Source: Bacillota bacterium (lineage in GTDB: Bacteria > Bacillota > UBA4882 > UBA8346). From it: DNA of 27,957 bases. Positions within the stretch are counted from its first letter, which is position 1; each line of letters opens with the position of its first letter. Location: contig JAEZKW010000234.1 in NCBI GenBank assembly GCA_023415375.1, positions 1 to 27,957 of the forward strand, read 5' to 3'. The translations under genes and the position numbers were made by a program. Below the pieces are notes generated by a model. That model was not told where the DNA came from. It saw only the letters and a program-made list of their open reading frames with translations, and made no database searches. This document shows positions 7,790 through 16,886 of this stretch, one piece after another.

Positions 7790-10700
7790 ATGACTGAGGA
7801 CCAATTAGAAAAACTAGCCCTTGAGTGGTTTATTGAGCAAAAATATTTATATAAATACGGCCCCGATCTTGCCCCTGATGGGGAGAACCCAGAACGGTGC
7901 GATTATACACAGGTAATCCTGACCTCTCGACTCTTTGAATCACTACAACAAATCAATCCGGATATGCCCCCTAATGTCTTAGAAGAAGTAGTTAGCCGTT
8001 TGGAAAAACCAGAACATTTATCCCTGATGGCCAACAATCGTCATTTTCATGAGCAATTAATTGATGGTGTTTCGGTTGAAGTTGAAATTGACGGAGAAAA
8101 ACATGGGGATAATGTTAAACTCTTTGATTTTGCAAACCCAGATAACAATGAATTTTTAGTCGTAAATCAATTTACTATTAAAGGTATGAAACAGTCATTC
8201 CGTCCCGATTTAGTTATTTTTATTAATGGTTTGCCAATAGCCGTTATTGAATTAAAAAATCCTGCTGATGAAAATGCTGATATTTGGAAAGCTTTCTATC
8301 AGTTGCAAACTTATAAAAAAGAGCTTTCGGATCTATTTTTATATAATGAGGCCTTGATTATTTCCGATGGTGCTAATGCTCGTATCGGTTCAATGACTGC
8401 TGATGAAGAACGTTTTATGCGTTGGCGTACTATGATGAATGAACATGATCGCCCTTTGCTTGAATTTGAACTAGAGACGCTAATTAAAGGCTTTTTTAAT
8501 AAGGAATTATTGCTTGATTATATACGCTACTTTATTCTGTTTGAAGATTCAAGTGATTCGATTATCAAAAAGATGGCTGGTTATCACCAATTTCATGCAG
8601 TGAGGCAAGCTGTAAAAGCGACAGTGATTGCCTCCCAATATATGCCCAATACAGTTGCCGAAACTCGAGAAAGTTATGCCGATAAAGTAATACCAGGTTG
8701 TAAAAAAGGTGGAGTGGTGTGGCATACTCAAGGGTCGGGTAAAAGTATATCAATGGCCTGTTTTGCAGGTAAACTTCTTCAGCAACCAGAGATGCAAAAC
8801 CCTACACTTGTTGTGGTAACAGATCGTAACGACCTTGACGGGCAACTTTATGAAACCTTTTGTAGCGCCCAAATGCTTTTAAAGCAAACACCTGAACAAA
8901 TAGAGGATTTGGATGATCTTCGGGAAAAAATTGCTGGACGCCCCGCTGGAGGAATCTTCTTTACCACAATCCAAAAATTCCGGCTTAAGGATGGGGAGTC
9001 TAGATTCCCCGTTCTATCAGAACGCCATAACATTGTGGTAATTGCTGATGAAGCACATCGTAGTCAATATGGGGACAAGGCAATCCTTAATCGAAAAACC
9101 GGGGAATATACTTACGGTTATTCCAAGAACATGCGTGATGCATTAAAGAATGCTACTTTCGTTGGCTTTACAGGGACCCCTATTTCTTTTGACGATAAAG
9201 ATACCCGGGCTGTCTTTGGTGAATATGTTAGTATCTATGATATTCAAGATGCAGTTGACGATAAGGCAACCGTCCCTATTTATTACGAGAGTCGTTTGGC
9301 AAAACTGAATCTTAAGGAAGCTGAGATTCCAGTCATTGATGATGAAGTAGAAGAAATTATTGAAGATGATGAGGATAGTTTTTCCCGTGAACGAACCAAA
9401 AGTAAATGGGCGGCTTTAGAAAAATTGGTAGGAGCAGAACCAAGGCTCACCCAAGTAGCTAAAGACATTGTGGTTCATTTCGAAACTCGTATTGCTTCAG
9501 TCGATGGGAAAGCCATGATCGTTTGTATGAGTCGTGACATTTGTGCTCATCTGTATCAGGCAATCACTGCACTCCGTCCTGAATGGCATAGTGATGACGT
9601 TATGCAAGGGGCTATTAAAATTATCATGACCGGTTCCGCCTCGGATAAGGAGCTCTTAAGACCCCATATCTATACAAAACGTGAGAAGAAACTATTAGAA
9701 AAGCGGTTTAAAAATCCAAATGATCCACTTAAAATGGTTATTCTCCGGGATATGTGGCTAACTGGTTTTGATGCACCATGCTGCCATACGATGTATGTCG
9801 ATAAGCCGATGAAGGGGCATAATCTCATGCAAGCCATTGCCCGCGTGAATCGAGTTTTTAGAGGTAAAGAAGGTGGTCTGGTTGTTGACTATATTGGCAT
9901 CGCAAATGAGTTGCGCAAAGCTTTACAAGATTATACCCAATCAAAAGGAAAAGGTCAACCAACCATTAACACAGATGACGCTTTTATGAAATTTAAAGAA
10001 TCGATAGATGTGATACGGGGGCTATTTGATGGGTTTAATTATTCAAAATTTCATACCCAACCATTACCTCTCTTGATCCCTGCTGCAAATCATATATTGG
10101 GATTAGAAGATGGCAAGAGGAGATATTTTGATTCTGTGTTGGTTTTAACAAAAGCATATTCTCTTTGTAGTACACTTGATAAGGCATTAGAATACCGTGA
10201 GGAGGTAGCTTTTTTTCAAGCAATTAAGGCCGTCATTTCTAAAGCTTCCGGTTCGGAGCAAAAGATGACAGAAGAACAAAAAGGGAATGCCCTCAAACAA
10301 ATATTAGATAATGCTATAGTCGCAGAAGGAATAGATAATATATTCGCATTAGCGGGTTTAGAACGACCCGATATTTCTATATTATCAGATGAATTTTTAG
10401 CGGAAGTGGTCAATTTACCACAACGGAATTTGGCAGTTGAATTATTACAAAAACTTTTAAATGACGAAATAAAATCAAAAACAAAGAACAATGTTGTTCA
10501 AGAGAAGAAATTTAGTGATAGACTCTTTGAGACATTAAAAAGATATCGCAATCGATCAATAGAAAGTGCTCAAGTTATTGAGGAATTAATAGCCCTTGCC
10601 AAAGAATTTAGAGAAGCTACAAAACGGGGGGAAAGTTTAGGACTTAACCTTGATGAAATTGCTTTTTATGATGCATTGGCTAATAATGAAAGCGCTGTAC

Positions 10701-10936
10701 GAGAGCTTGGCGATGAAGTCTTGAAAAAGATTGCCCAAGAAATTGCTGATAAATTACGGAAAAGCACAACAGTCGATTGGCAGGTCCGTGAAAGTGTTCG
10801 TGCAAAACTTCGTAATTTAGTACGTATAACTTTAAGGAAATATAAGTATCCACCGGATAAAACTGAAGAGGCTATTGAATTGGTACTTGAACAAGCTGAG
10901 GTAATGGCTAATATTTGGAGTAATGAATTAATATAA
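7790..10936 (+). CDS. hsdR: Type I restriction endonuclease subunit HsdR
   Basis: A 1048-residue translocating restriction subunit. The N-terminal PD-(D/E)XK nuclease shows RPDLVIF (catalytic Asp near residue 140) and ELK (about 154-156). A superfamily 2 motor follows: Walker A in HTQGSGKS (about 314-319), TDRNDLDGQL, the DEAH box (about 419-422), VGFTGTP, and the late motifs LTGFDAPC and QAIARVNRVF. The C-terminal part is the helical HsdM/HsdS-binding region. Length and motifs are complete, so it should be functional. It translocates DNA with ATP and cuts far from the unmodified site. The start lies 3 nt after the SIR2 gene, an unusual neighbour inside an hsd operon. Confidence 0.96.
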   Translation: MTEDQLEKLALEWFIEQKYLYKYGPDLAPDGENPERCDYTQVILTSRLFESLQQINPDMPPNVLEEVVSRLEKPEHLSLMANNRHFHEQLIDGVSVEVEIDGEKHGDNVKLFDFANPDNNEFLVVNQFTIKGMKQSFRPDLVIFINGLPIAVIELKNPADENADIWKAFYQLQTYKKELSDLFLYNEALIISDGANARIGSMTADEERFMRWRTMMNEHDRPLLEFELETLIKGFFNKELLLDYIRYFILFEDSSDSIIKKMAGYHQFHAVRQAVKATVIASQYMPNTVAETRESYADKVIPGCKKGGVVWHTQGSGKSISMACFAGKLLQQPEMQNPTLVVVTDRNDLDGQLYETFCSAQMLLKQTPEQIEDLDDLREKIAGRPAGGIFFTTIQKFRLKDGESRFPVLSERHNIVVIADEAHRSQYGDKAILNRKTGEYTYGYSKNMRDALKNATFVGFTGTPISFDDKDTRAVFGEYVSIYDIQDAVDDKATVPIYYESRLAKLNLKEAEIPVIDDEVEEIIEDDEDSFSRERTKSKWAALEKLVGAEPRLTQVAKDIVVHFETRIASVDGKAMIVCMSRDICAHLYQAITALRPEWHSDDVMQGAIKIIMTGSASDKELLRPHIYTKREKKLLEKRFKNPNDPLKMVILRDMWLTGFDAPCCHTMYVDKPMKGHNLMQAIARVNRVFRGKEGGLVVDYIGIANELRKALQDYTQSKGKGQPTINTDDAFMKFKESIDVIRGLFDGFNYSKFHTQPLPLLIPAANHILGLEDGKRRYFDSVLVLTKAYSLCSTLDKALEYREEVAFFQAIKAVISKASGSEQKMTEEQKGNALKQILDNAIVAEGIDNIFALAGLERPDISILSDEFLAEVVNLPQRNLAVELLQKLLNDEIKSKTKNNVVQEKKFSDRLFETLKRYRNRSIESAQVIEELIALAKEFREATKRGESLGLNLDEIAFYDALANNESAVRELGDEVLKKIAQEIADKLRKSTTVDWQVRESVRAKLRNLVRITLRKYKYPPDKTEEAIELVLEQAEVMANIWSNELI

Positions 10937-11030
10937 AAATACTTAATACTAATTTTTTCTTTAATGTGTATTTAATAATATTATGGGTTGTCAAGCATAG
11001 AACTTAGTTTGAATGTTATGAGGTACTACT

Positions 11031-12041
11031 ATGGCAATCTGGCTTTGTAGAGCTGGTAAACACGGTGAATATGAGAACAAATTTTTTGAAGACAGTAAAA
11101 TATATTGTACTTGGGAAGATGTTACGGTCAGTCTTGAATCTTTTGCAAATCGTAATGAACTTCATGATTATTTTATGTCGCAACCGGAAGGCACTAAACC
11201 AAAAACTGCAACAAATTGGGTTAGCCAGGTTTGGCCTTTTGCTCATGAGATGAAAAAGGGCGATTGGGTAATGCTTCCGAGTAAAGTTAAGCCTGTCATT
11301 CATATTGCCCAAATAACTGGAGATTATGTCTTTGATAAAGATGCTATTGATCCATTTTTTCATTATCGGGAAGTGAATTGGTTTAAAAAAGGTGTCCCCA
11401 AAAGTCTTTTTGAACAGGATATTCTTTATTCATTAGGGGCCTTTATGACGATATGCCGTATTAAGCAAGAAGAGCGAATCAAGAATATCATTACAAAAAT
11501 GAATACTTCGAAAATATCTGTTTCCAAGAATACGCAGGAAGAAACGGATGAAGTACCAAGAGATAGTGAAGCAGATGCATTTGATAATATCAAAGATTTA
11601 TTAATCAGGAAATATAAAGGTCACGGTATGGCAAAGGTGGTTGACTCTATTTTGCGAGCTAAGGGATTTGCAACTCATCTGAGCCAGGAAGGGCCGGATA
11701 AATGTGTCGATATTTTAGCAGCGCAAGGTTTTTTGGGTTTTAATAGTCCTAAATTATGCGTCCAAGTTAAATCCACAGATGAACCGGTGGATCGACCAAC
11801 ATTGGATCAACTTATCGGTACGATGAGCAATTTTAAAGCCGATTATGGATTATTGGTATCCTGGAGCGGTTTTAAAAGCAGTGTGATCAATGAAACTGCG
11901 AACCATTTTTTTAAAGTGCGGTTTTGGACTCATAAGGAAATCGTTGATGAATTTCTGGAAAATTATGAGAAATTAGATGATGAAATAAAACTTGAAATAC
12001 CTTTGAAAAGGATTTGGGTTGTTAATAATAATGAGGAGTAA
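11031..12041 (+). CDS. Mrr-like restriction endonuclease with N-terminal PUA/EVE-like region
   Basis: A 336-residue putative type IV (modification-dependent) nuclease. Residues from about 190 form an Mrr-type PD-(D/E)XK core: a helix (KVVDSILRAKGFATHL), then GPDKCVDILA with the likely catalytic Asp 227, then VQVKS with Gln 245 and Lys 247; this D...QxK variant is the hallmark of Mrr. Residues 1-145 (WLCRAGKHGEYENKFF, MKKGDWVMLPSK, IAQITGDY, REVNWF) resemble PUA/EVE-like or related modified-base-reading modules, in line with a sensor-nuclease architecture. GAGGT at 11019-11023 is 7 nt before the ATG. It follows hsdR by 94 nt. The nuclease assignment is solid, the reader domain tentative. Confidence 0.82.
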   Translation: MAIWLCRAGKHGEYENKFFEDSKIYCTWEDVTVSLESFANRNELHDYFMSQPEGTKPKTATNWVSQVWPFAHEMKKGDWVMLPSKVKPVIHIAQITGDYVFDKDAIDPFFHYREVNWFKKGVPKSLFEQDILYSLGAFMTICRIKQEERIKNIITKMNTSKISVSKNTQEETDEVPRDSEADAFDNIKDLLIRKYKGHGMAKVVDSILRAKGFATHLSQEGPDKCVDILAAQGFLGFNSPKLCVQVKSTDEPVDRPTLDQLIGTMSNFKADYGLLVSWSGFKSSVINETANHFFKVRFWTHKEIVDEFLENYEKLDDEIKLEIPLKRIWVVNNNEE

Positions 12042-12077
12042 AGGAACTTACTTTTCCTTGAACCGAGGTAATCTTAT

Positions 12078-13109
12078 ATGAATTATCATCGCAGGAATTT
12101 CAAATATAATACCACAACATTTGATGAGCGACATAAGAGGGTATCACTAGTACTAATAGCAACCACAGGGTTAACTGGGTTATTTGGAGCGGTATATGGT
12201 ATGATGAAAAAGATATTTAATTCGGATTATCTTACTAAAAATAATCAGCTAACAATTGGCAGCGAACATATTTTTGCTTCAATGCTGTTAACGAGTGTTT
12301 TAGCGATTATTATAAGTGGACTCTGCTATTGTTATAGTGAATATCTGACTTTTTATAAAGAAGAACCGAATGAGCAAAGAATTAAAAATGAAATTGCTGA
12401 TAGATGTTATAAATTTTGGCTTGATTTTTTGCAGATTTCTGTTGTCTTACCGTTTTTTTGGGTTTGTATATTAAGTCCGATTCTTTTTTCACTACCGGTT
12501 ATTTGGTATATCCGAATTGCTATTATTGTTTTTTTGATGATATTTTGCTATTTGCTAAAATGGCAGACCATCAATACTATAGTCAAGGAACTGTTTAAAG
12601 GACACCGTCCAAATTTAGCTGAAAAGATTTTTGCGGGAGGTATATATTCTTTCGTTTGTTTCTTTATCTGTTTAGGTTTTGGTCTTTCGTTATTAGGGAG
12701 CGGTCTGGAAAAAAAGCTTACTGTTAACTTTCATAATGAAAATCCAATGCCAATGGAGATAATAGTAATCAATAAGAACCCCGTTGATGTTAAAATTCAG
12801 GTTGCTAATTCTAAATTTTCAAAGCATTCTCTTCCATTAAAAAAAGGTTTTGATAGTATAGTTTTTGAACCACCAATCAGCCTTGATAAAACTCAATATT
12901 CTATTGGAGGTAAAAAGGTTGATATTAGTAAAAGTTATCGTGAATATCGAAAAGTCGTCAATTTATTTGGGCAATTAACAGAAGGCAAAAATGAGATAGA
13001 ACTGACAATTATAACTAATGATAAATATAAGTATGTACTTACAAATCAAGTTTATGTAACCAAGGGGAGAGCTGAATTTGTCAAACAATCATTTAGTACA
13101 AAATTGTAA
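12078..13109 (+). CDS. Unknown multi-pass membrane protein in the defence island
   Basis: Not recognised. The 343-residue protein has about five hydrophobic segments (roughly residues 23-43, 66-87, 117-138, 142-163 and 187-209), with basic loops between them (YLLKWQTIN..., KGHRPN). A soluble, probably beta-rich C-terminal region of about 130 residues follows (LTVNFHNENPMPMEIIVIN onward, with IELTIITNDKYKYVLTNQVY near the end). GAGGT lies upstream of the ATG with 9-nt spacing. It is placed 36 nt after the Mrr-like gene and 62 nt before the HNH nuclease, all on one strand and with the same low G+C, so it may be a membrane effector or an accessory of the nucleases. No catalytic motif is visible. 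Confidence 0.7.
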   Translation: MNYHRRNFKYNTTTFDERHKRVSLVLIATTGLTGLFGAVYGMMKKIFNSDYLTKNNQLTIGSEHIFASMLLTSVLAIIISGLCYCYSEYLTFYKEEPNEQRIKNEIADRCYKFWLDFLQISVVLPFFWVCILSPILFSLPVIWYIRIAIIVFLMIFCYLLKWQTINTIVKELFKGHRPNLAEKIFAGGIYSFVCFFICLGFGLSLLGSGLEKKLTVNFHNENPMPMEIIVINKNPVDVKIQVANSKFSKHSLPLKKGFDSIVFEPPISLDKTQYSIGGKKVDISKSYREYRKVVNLFGQLTEGKNEIELTIITNDKYKYVLTNQVYVTKGRAEFVKQSFSTKL

Positions 13110-13171
13110 CTATCAGTAATAGGTTATAAAAGATAACATGGATCCTTTCAAGGAATGAGTTAAGGGTAAAT

Positions 13172-14107
13172 ATGAAATACTATATCGGTGTCACTGACAA
13201 CCAATGGTTTTCCTACCTCTCCCGCCTACGCCCCGACGAAATCAATTTCTGGCAACCCGGCGGGAGCCAAGCTTTCTCTGCCATTGAACCCGGTGCGCCA
13301 TTTCTTTTTAAATTGCATAGTCCTCAGAACTATATCGTGGGCGGTGGCTTCTTTGTCCGTCATTCTTTTTTACCAACCACTCTTGCTTGGGATTCCTTTG
13401 GCGAAAAAAATGGCACTCCCGATTTTCCAACTTTCAAAGCCAAAATTATAAAGTATCGCTCCAAAAACGGTAAAACCGAAATTGATCCGGTTATTGGTTG
13501 TATCATTTTAGCGAGCCCTTTTTTCTTTGAAGAATCAGAATGGATTCCGGTCCCGGTAGATTGGAGTCCCAATATCGTACAAGGGAAAACTTATAATACG
13601 GAAACTTTAATAGGTCATTCATTATGGGATCAAGTACAAGAACGATTAAGTCAACAGTCGATAATTTCAAAAGATAAAGTGAGCCAAATAGCTGAAGAAG
13701 CCAATCGTTACGGCGAGGGTTATTTGATTCATCCTCGACTTGGTCAAGGCGCTTTCCGGGTTATGGTAACCGAAGCTTATCAAAGAAGATGTGCGATAAC
13801 TGGGGAAAAAACTCTGCCGGTTTTGAATGCGGCTCATATTAAACCCTATGCCGAAGAAGGACCTCATGAAGTGCGTAATGGGTTGCTGTTGCGGGAAGAT
13901 TTGCATACTTTATTTGATAGAGGTTATTTGACCGTTACTACTGATTATCATGTGGAGGTCAGCGGACGAATTAAAGAAGATTACGGCAATGGGCGGGAGT
14001 ATTATGCGTTACATGGGAACCAATTACTGATATTGCCGGGTAATATTGAGGACAGGCCGTCGAGGGAGTTTATTGAATGGCATAATGAGAAGGTGTATGT
14101 GTCGTAA
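13172..14107 (+). CDS. HNH restriction endonuclease with N-terminal reader-like domain
   Basis: A 311-residue HNH nuclease. The C-terminal third has the HNH_2-type restriction fold: Cys 207 in RCAITGEK, then His 222 in AAHIKPYA, Asn 236 in VRNGLLL and His 245 in REDLHTLFDRGYL. The N-terminal 150 residues (MKYYIGVTDNQWF, GAPFLFKLH, IVGGGFF) look like a PUA/EVE/YTH-like modified-base reader, the architecture of many type IV restriction enzymes. AAGGG lies 6 nt before the ATG. The gene is intact, but two damaged copies of its 3' end lie downstream at 15297 and 16168, so this family has been duplicated and broken repeatedly here. G+C content in its coding sequence appears higher than in the preceding membrane-protein gene. 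Confidence 0.85.
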   Translation: MKYYIGVTDNQWFSYLSRLRPDEINFWQPGGSQAFSAIEPGAPFLFKLHSPQNYIVGGGFFVRHSFLPTTLAWDSFGEKNGTPDFPTFKAKIIKYRSKNGKTEIDPVIGCIILASPFFFEESEWIPVPVDWSPNIVQGKTYNTETLIGHSLWDQVQERLSQQSIISKDKVSQIAEEANRYGEGYLIHPRLGQGAFRVMVTEAYQRRCAITGEKTLPVLNAAHIKPYAEEGPHEVRNGLLLREDLHTLFDRGYLTVTTDYHVEVSGRIKEDYGNGREYYALHGNQLLILPGNIEDRPSREFIEWHNEKVYVS

Positions 14108-14198
14108 AAAGTGATTCACTAATCTATGGATGTTATTTGTGATATCATAACAGAAGACATCTATTTGAATAATTAAATATTTGTTTGGAGGGATAGTT

Positions 14199-15296
14199 AT
14201 GGCCAAACGACAAGAAGGGTGGAAGCAACGAAATAATATAATAAAAACCCTAAGAGCTAATGACGATCATGGATGGCTTCATTTATATATTGCTCAAAAT
14301 AAAGATACATTAAAAACACTTATGCGGCTGAAAAAATATATGAATTGGTTCAGTATTCCGTCTCCAACACACTTAGTATTAATTCAAAAAATGTTAAAAG
14401 AGGGGGCAAAGGAACTTGGATGGGATTATGATGAATCCTGTGATATTAAGATAGAGGTCAACTCTGGACTACATGAAGTTAATGATTCAGGAATACATCA
14501 AGGGGAGATACCAGATGAGATAATTGATTTCATTGAGAATTATCCCGACTTTGTTCAAAAGCTTATCTCTTTAAAAATAATGACTGATGATATCAATTAT
14601 ATCTTTGATTTAATCAAAATTTTAAATGATTCAATAATGCAATCGGGTTTTCGAATTAAAGTAGCATTTAAGGAATTGGTTGAAAAAATATCAAAACAAG
14701 ATGCTAAAAGCATGCAAGAATTATCTGATTTAATGGAGAAATGGAGTTTATTGCAAATAACCTCCTTCGTTAATATTATTAAATCCAGATTGGATACCAT
14801 AGAAATTTTTGAAAAAATGATCCATGATGAAAACACTTATGAAATTAATACAGATAAATCCATACACCGTGTTCTAGAAAATAGTATGTGGCTGATTGAT
14901 GAAAATTATTGGATAGTGTCATCCAACCGGTCTTTAAGAAATTTCATAGGAGATGAAATTGTAAAGCATTATAGTGAATATGCGAAAAAAAGGCCTGACT
15001 TTGCTTGCGTGGATTATGAGAATAAGCTTACTATTCTTGAGATAAAAAGGCCTTCGCTTGAGCTGACAAAAAAGGAACTCGATCAGGCGGAGCTTTATCA
15101 ATTATTAATTAAGAAATTTAAAGGACAAAGTTATCGAAGTATTGAGGTTTATCTTATAGGGAATAGCATTTCGGAGGAAGCAAGAGACATCGTTGATTGT
15201 CGAAAAAATGTCATAATCAAAACTTATAATGATTTATTGGATAATTGTAGAAGAAGGTATAAAAATTATTTAGAGATTTTTGAGAGAAATATTTAG
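14199..15296 (+). CDS. Shedu-like (DUF4263-type) PD-(D/E)XK defence nuclease
   Basis: A 365-residue protein. The C-terminal domain has a PD-(D/E)XK core: RPDF with Asp 267, then LTILEIKRPS with Glu 281 and Lys 283, followed by a helix with ELDQAELYQLL and a strand SIEVYLIGN. It is preceded by HRVLENSMWLIDENYW, a feature shared with Shedu (SduA) proteins, single-gene anti-phage nucleases. The N-terminal 220 residues are helical and carry no recognised domain. GGAGGG at 14187-14192 stands 6 nt before the ATG at 14199; the in-frame TTG at 14181 is less likely. The stop codon abuts the decayed HNH remnant, suggesting the gene was inserted or rearranged into HNH sequence. The Shedu assignment is a fold-level match, so moderate. 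Confidence 0.65.
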   Translation: MAKRQEGWKQRNNIIKTLRANDDHGWLHLYIAQNKDTLKTLMRLKKYMNWFSIPSPTHLVLIQKMLKEGAKELGWDYDESCDIKIEVNSGLHEVNDSGIHQGEIPDEIIDFIENYPDFVQKLISLKIMTDDINYIFDLIKILNDSIMQSGFRIKVAFKELVEKISKQDAKSMQELSDLMEKWSLLQITSFVNIIKSRLDTIEIFEKMIHDENTYEINTDKSIHRVLENSMWLIDENYWIVSSNRSLRNFIGDEIVKHYSEYAKKRPDFACVDYENKLTILEIKRPSLELTKKELDQAELYQLLIKKFKGQSYRSIEVYLIGNSISEEARDIVDCRKNVIIKTYNDLLDNCRRRYKNYLEIFERNI

Positions 15297-15449
15297 GACC
15301 ATTACTACTGACTATCTGTAGAAGTCAGTAAACGAATCAAAGGCGATTACGGCAATGGGCGGGAGTATTATGTCGCATGAAATGCAGTGCATGAGGAAGC
15401 AATTGCAGATATTACCGGGAAATGAGGCGGACAGGCCGCCGAGGAATGC
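15297..15449 (+). pseudogene. Decayed 3' end of an HNH endonuclease gene (remnant 1)
   Basis: The sequence is clearly homologous to 13931-14087 of the intact HNH gene (attactactgactat, then gattacggcaatgggcggga, then attaccgggaaatgagg). An in-frame TAG interrupts it (ctgtagaagtc where the intact gene has catgtggaggtc), and one extra base shifts the frame at tatgtcgcatg. It shares the ATGCAGTGCATG variant with remnant 2 but not with the intact gene, so the two remnants derive from a separate paralogue. Confidence 0.8.
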
Positions 15450-15459
15450 CTGCGATAAC

Positions 15460-16126
15460 TGAGCCTTATTCGTGATGCCTAAGATATAAATGGATGTCTG
15501 TAATTGTGGTCCACGGATTCCACCGGCTGGGTAACTTTCTGAGCGGCCAGAAATGTCACCTCCGCTCATGGATGAGCGGCAGAGCCGCTGACACCCATGG
15601 TTTCGGTCTTCCTTCTATTGCTCCGGCCATCCGGTCGCCGGAGTCGGAATTTTAGATTAAACTGACGCTAACCTCGTGTTAGCGTCTTCTTGGGTTATTT
15701 TGTATGCCGACGGCAGTTTTTCGTCCAAGAAAAGATGCCGCGCCGCCGACATCCCTGATCGGCGGATATGGCCCGCTCAAAGCAGCATAATGTAGGTGCT
15801 TTAAAGAAGTTTTGTTTGCTTAATATTTAGGCCCCAAAAATTGGCTTATTTTTTTAGCTCTGAAATGGTTGGCAGGAGGCCGACCACGCGGCTTTGAGCC
15901 AGGGATGGATCTAGCCGTCGGCCTGCAGAATTGCCCAAGAAGACGACTACATGGAAGTAGGAGTCAGTTAAATTGCGCAGCATTCCTTCGACATTCAAGG
16001 ATGAATGTAACGATAGAGGGGAATCCCTGGGGGCACGGTGCCCCCGGGCGGTGGGATTCCAAAGGGTGTGCCGCCACATCCTTTGGCCTTGGAGGTGCAG
16101 GAGGGCAGGTGGCGCCTCCTGTCGAC
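15460..16126 (+). repeat. Hairpin repeat copy 3 (divergent left end)
   Basis: From about 15617 the sequence matches the family: ctccggcc/ggtcgccggag hairpin, stem gacgctaac/gttagcgtc at 15664-15686, ggca-ttttc/gaaa-tgcc, gccgac/gatcggc, then a full right arm ending in ggtggcgcctcctgtcgac at 16108-16126. The left 150 bp differ from other copies but are also hairpin-rich (ccgctcat/atgagcgg and agcggc/gccgct near 15566-15591). The copy is bracketed by a 10-bp direct repeat, CTGCGATAAC, at 15450-15459 and 16168-16177, and by HNH gene ends on both sides. Confidence 0.75.
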
Positions 16127-16167
16127 AACAACGCTGTTCTCCTTGGTTGGAATTTGCTCTTTCATCA

Positions 16168-16475
16168 CTGCGATAACCGGTGAGAAAACTTTGCCAGTTT
16201 TGAATGCGGCCCATATTAAGCCATATGCGGAAAAAGGGCCTCATGAAGTTTGGAATGGATTGTTGTTGCGGGAAGATTTACATACATTATTTGATCGGGG
16301 TTATATAACCGTTACTACCGACTATCATGTGGAAGTCAGTAAAAGGATTAAAGAGGATTACGGCAATGGGCGGGAGTATTATGTGCATGAAATGCAGTGC
16401 ATGTGGAAGCAATTGTTAATATTACCGGGAAATGAAGCGGACAAGCCGTCGAGGGAGTTTATTGATTGGCTATGA
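16168..16475 (+). pseudogene. 3' half of an HNH endonuclease gene (remnant 2)
   Basis: The frame reads from AITGEKTLPVLNAAHIKPYA through GLLLREDLHTLFDRGY to a TGA at 16473-16475. It therefore keeps the His-Asn-His core but lacks the N-terminal 200 residues and the conserved Cys. The 5' side is replaced by the end of repeat copy 3 plus a 40-bp tail. The frame stays open upstream into the repeat, but that extension matches nothing and has no start signal. Compared with the intact gene, the segment YYVHEMQCMWKQLL replaces YYALHGNQLL. It is probably a dead fragment created by insertion or recombination at the repeat. Confidence 0.8.
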
Positions 16476-16545
16476 GAAGGTGTATGCGTCGTAAAAAGTT
16501 TAAACTTCAAAGGGTAAAGGGTGAAAATGAAAAAGGAGGACTGTT

Positions 16546-16875
16546 ATGAACGACATTAAAGAATCCGACTGGAAATATTTACGGGACCTGAAAAAGACCT
16601 TGCTTGATCGACTGTGCAACCGGATCTTGGATGATATCCAGTTAGAATGCGGCCTGGAAAAACGGGAGCCCGATGCCCATGAACAATACCTCAAAATCTA
16701 CGGCCTTGTAGAAAAAGGAGACCGGATGATTGCCGAATGTTTCGATGATTGGCGCCGGAGCACTATCATCTATCATATAGTATTTTTAATCAAATATCAG
16801 GTCATAACCAAAGACGAAATCGATCAATTATCCGATGAGACCAAAGAACGGCTAAAGTTCCATTTGGATAATTAA
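16546..16875 (+). CDS. Small conserved hypothetical protein
   Basis: A 109-residue soluble, helical and strongly charged protein (SDWKYLRDLKKTLLDRLCNRI, EKREPDAHEQYLKIYGLVEKG, FDDWRRSTIIYHIVFLI, VITKDEIDQLSDETKERL). A strong GGAGGA lies 6 nt before the ATG. I recall similar small proteins of unknown function in other bacteria but cannot name a family with certainty; no catalytic or DNA-binding motif is visible. It is the only intact-looking gene within the block of repeats and gene fragments, between the HNH remnant and a glycosylase-like remnant, which suggests either recent arrival or selection to keep it. Confidence 0.75.
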   Translation: MNDIKESDWKYLRDLKKTLLDRLCNRILDDIQLECGLEKREPDAHEQYLKIYGLVEKGDRMIAECFDDWRRSTIIYHIVFLIKYQVITKDEIDQLSDETKERLKFHLDN

Positions 16876-16886
16876 AGGATAGATAA

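Noticed and set aside
7790..10936. Minus-strand open frames of 60-90 codons inside hsdR and hsdM
   Set aside because: They are shadows of strongly supported coding sequence on the plus strand, with no start signals or homology.
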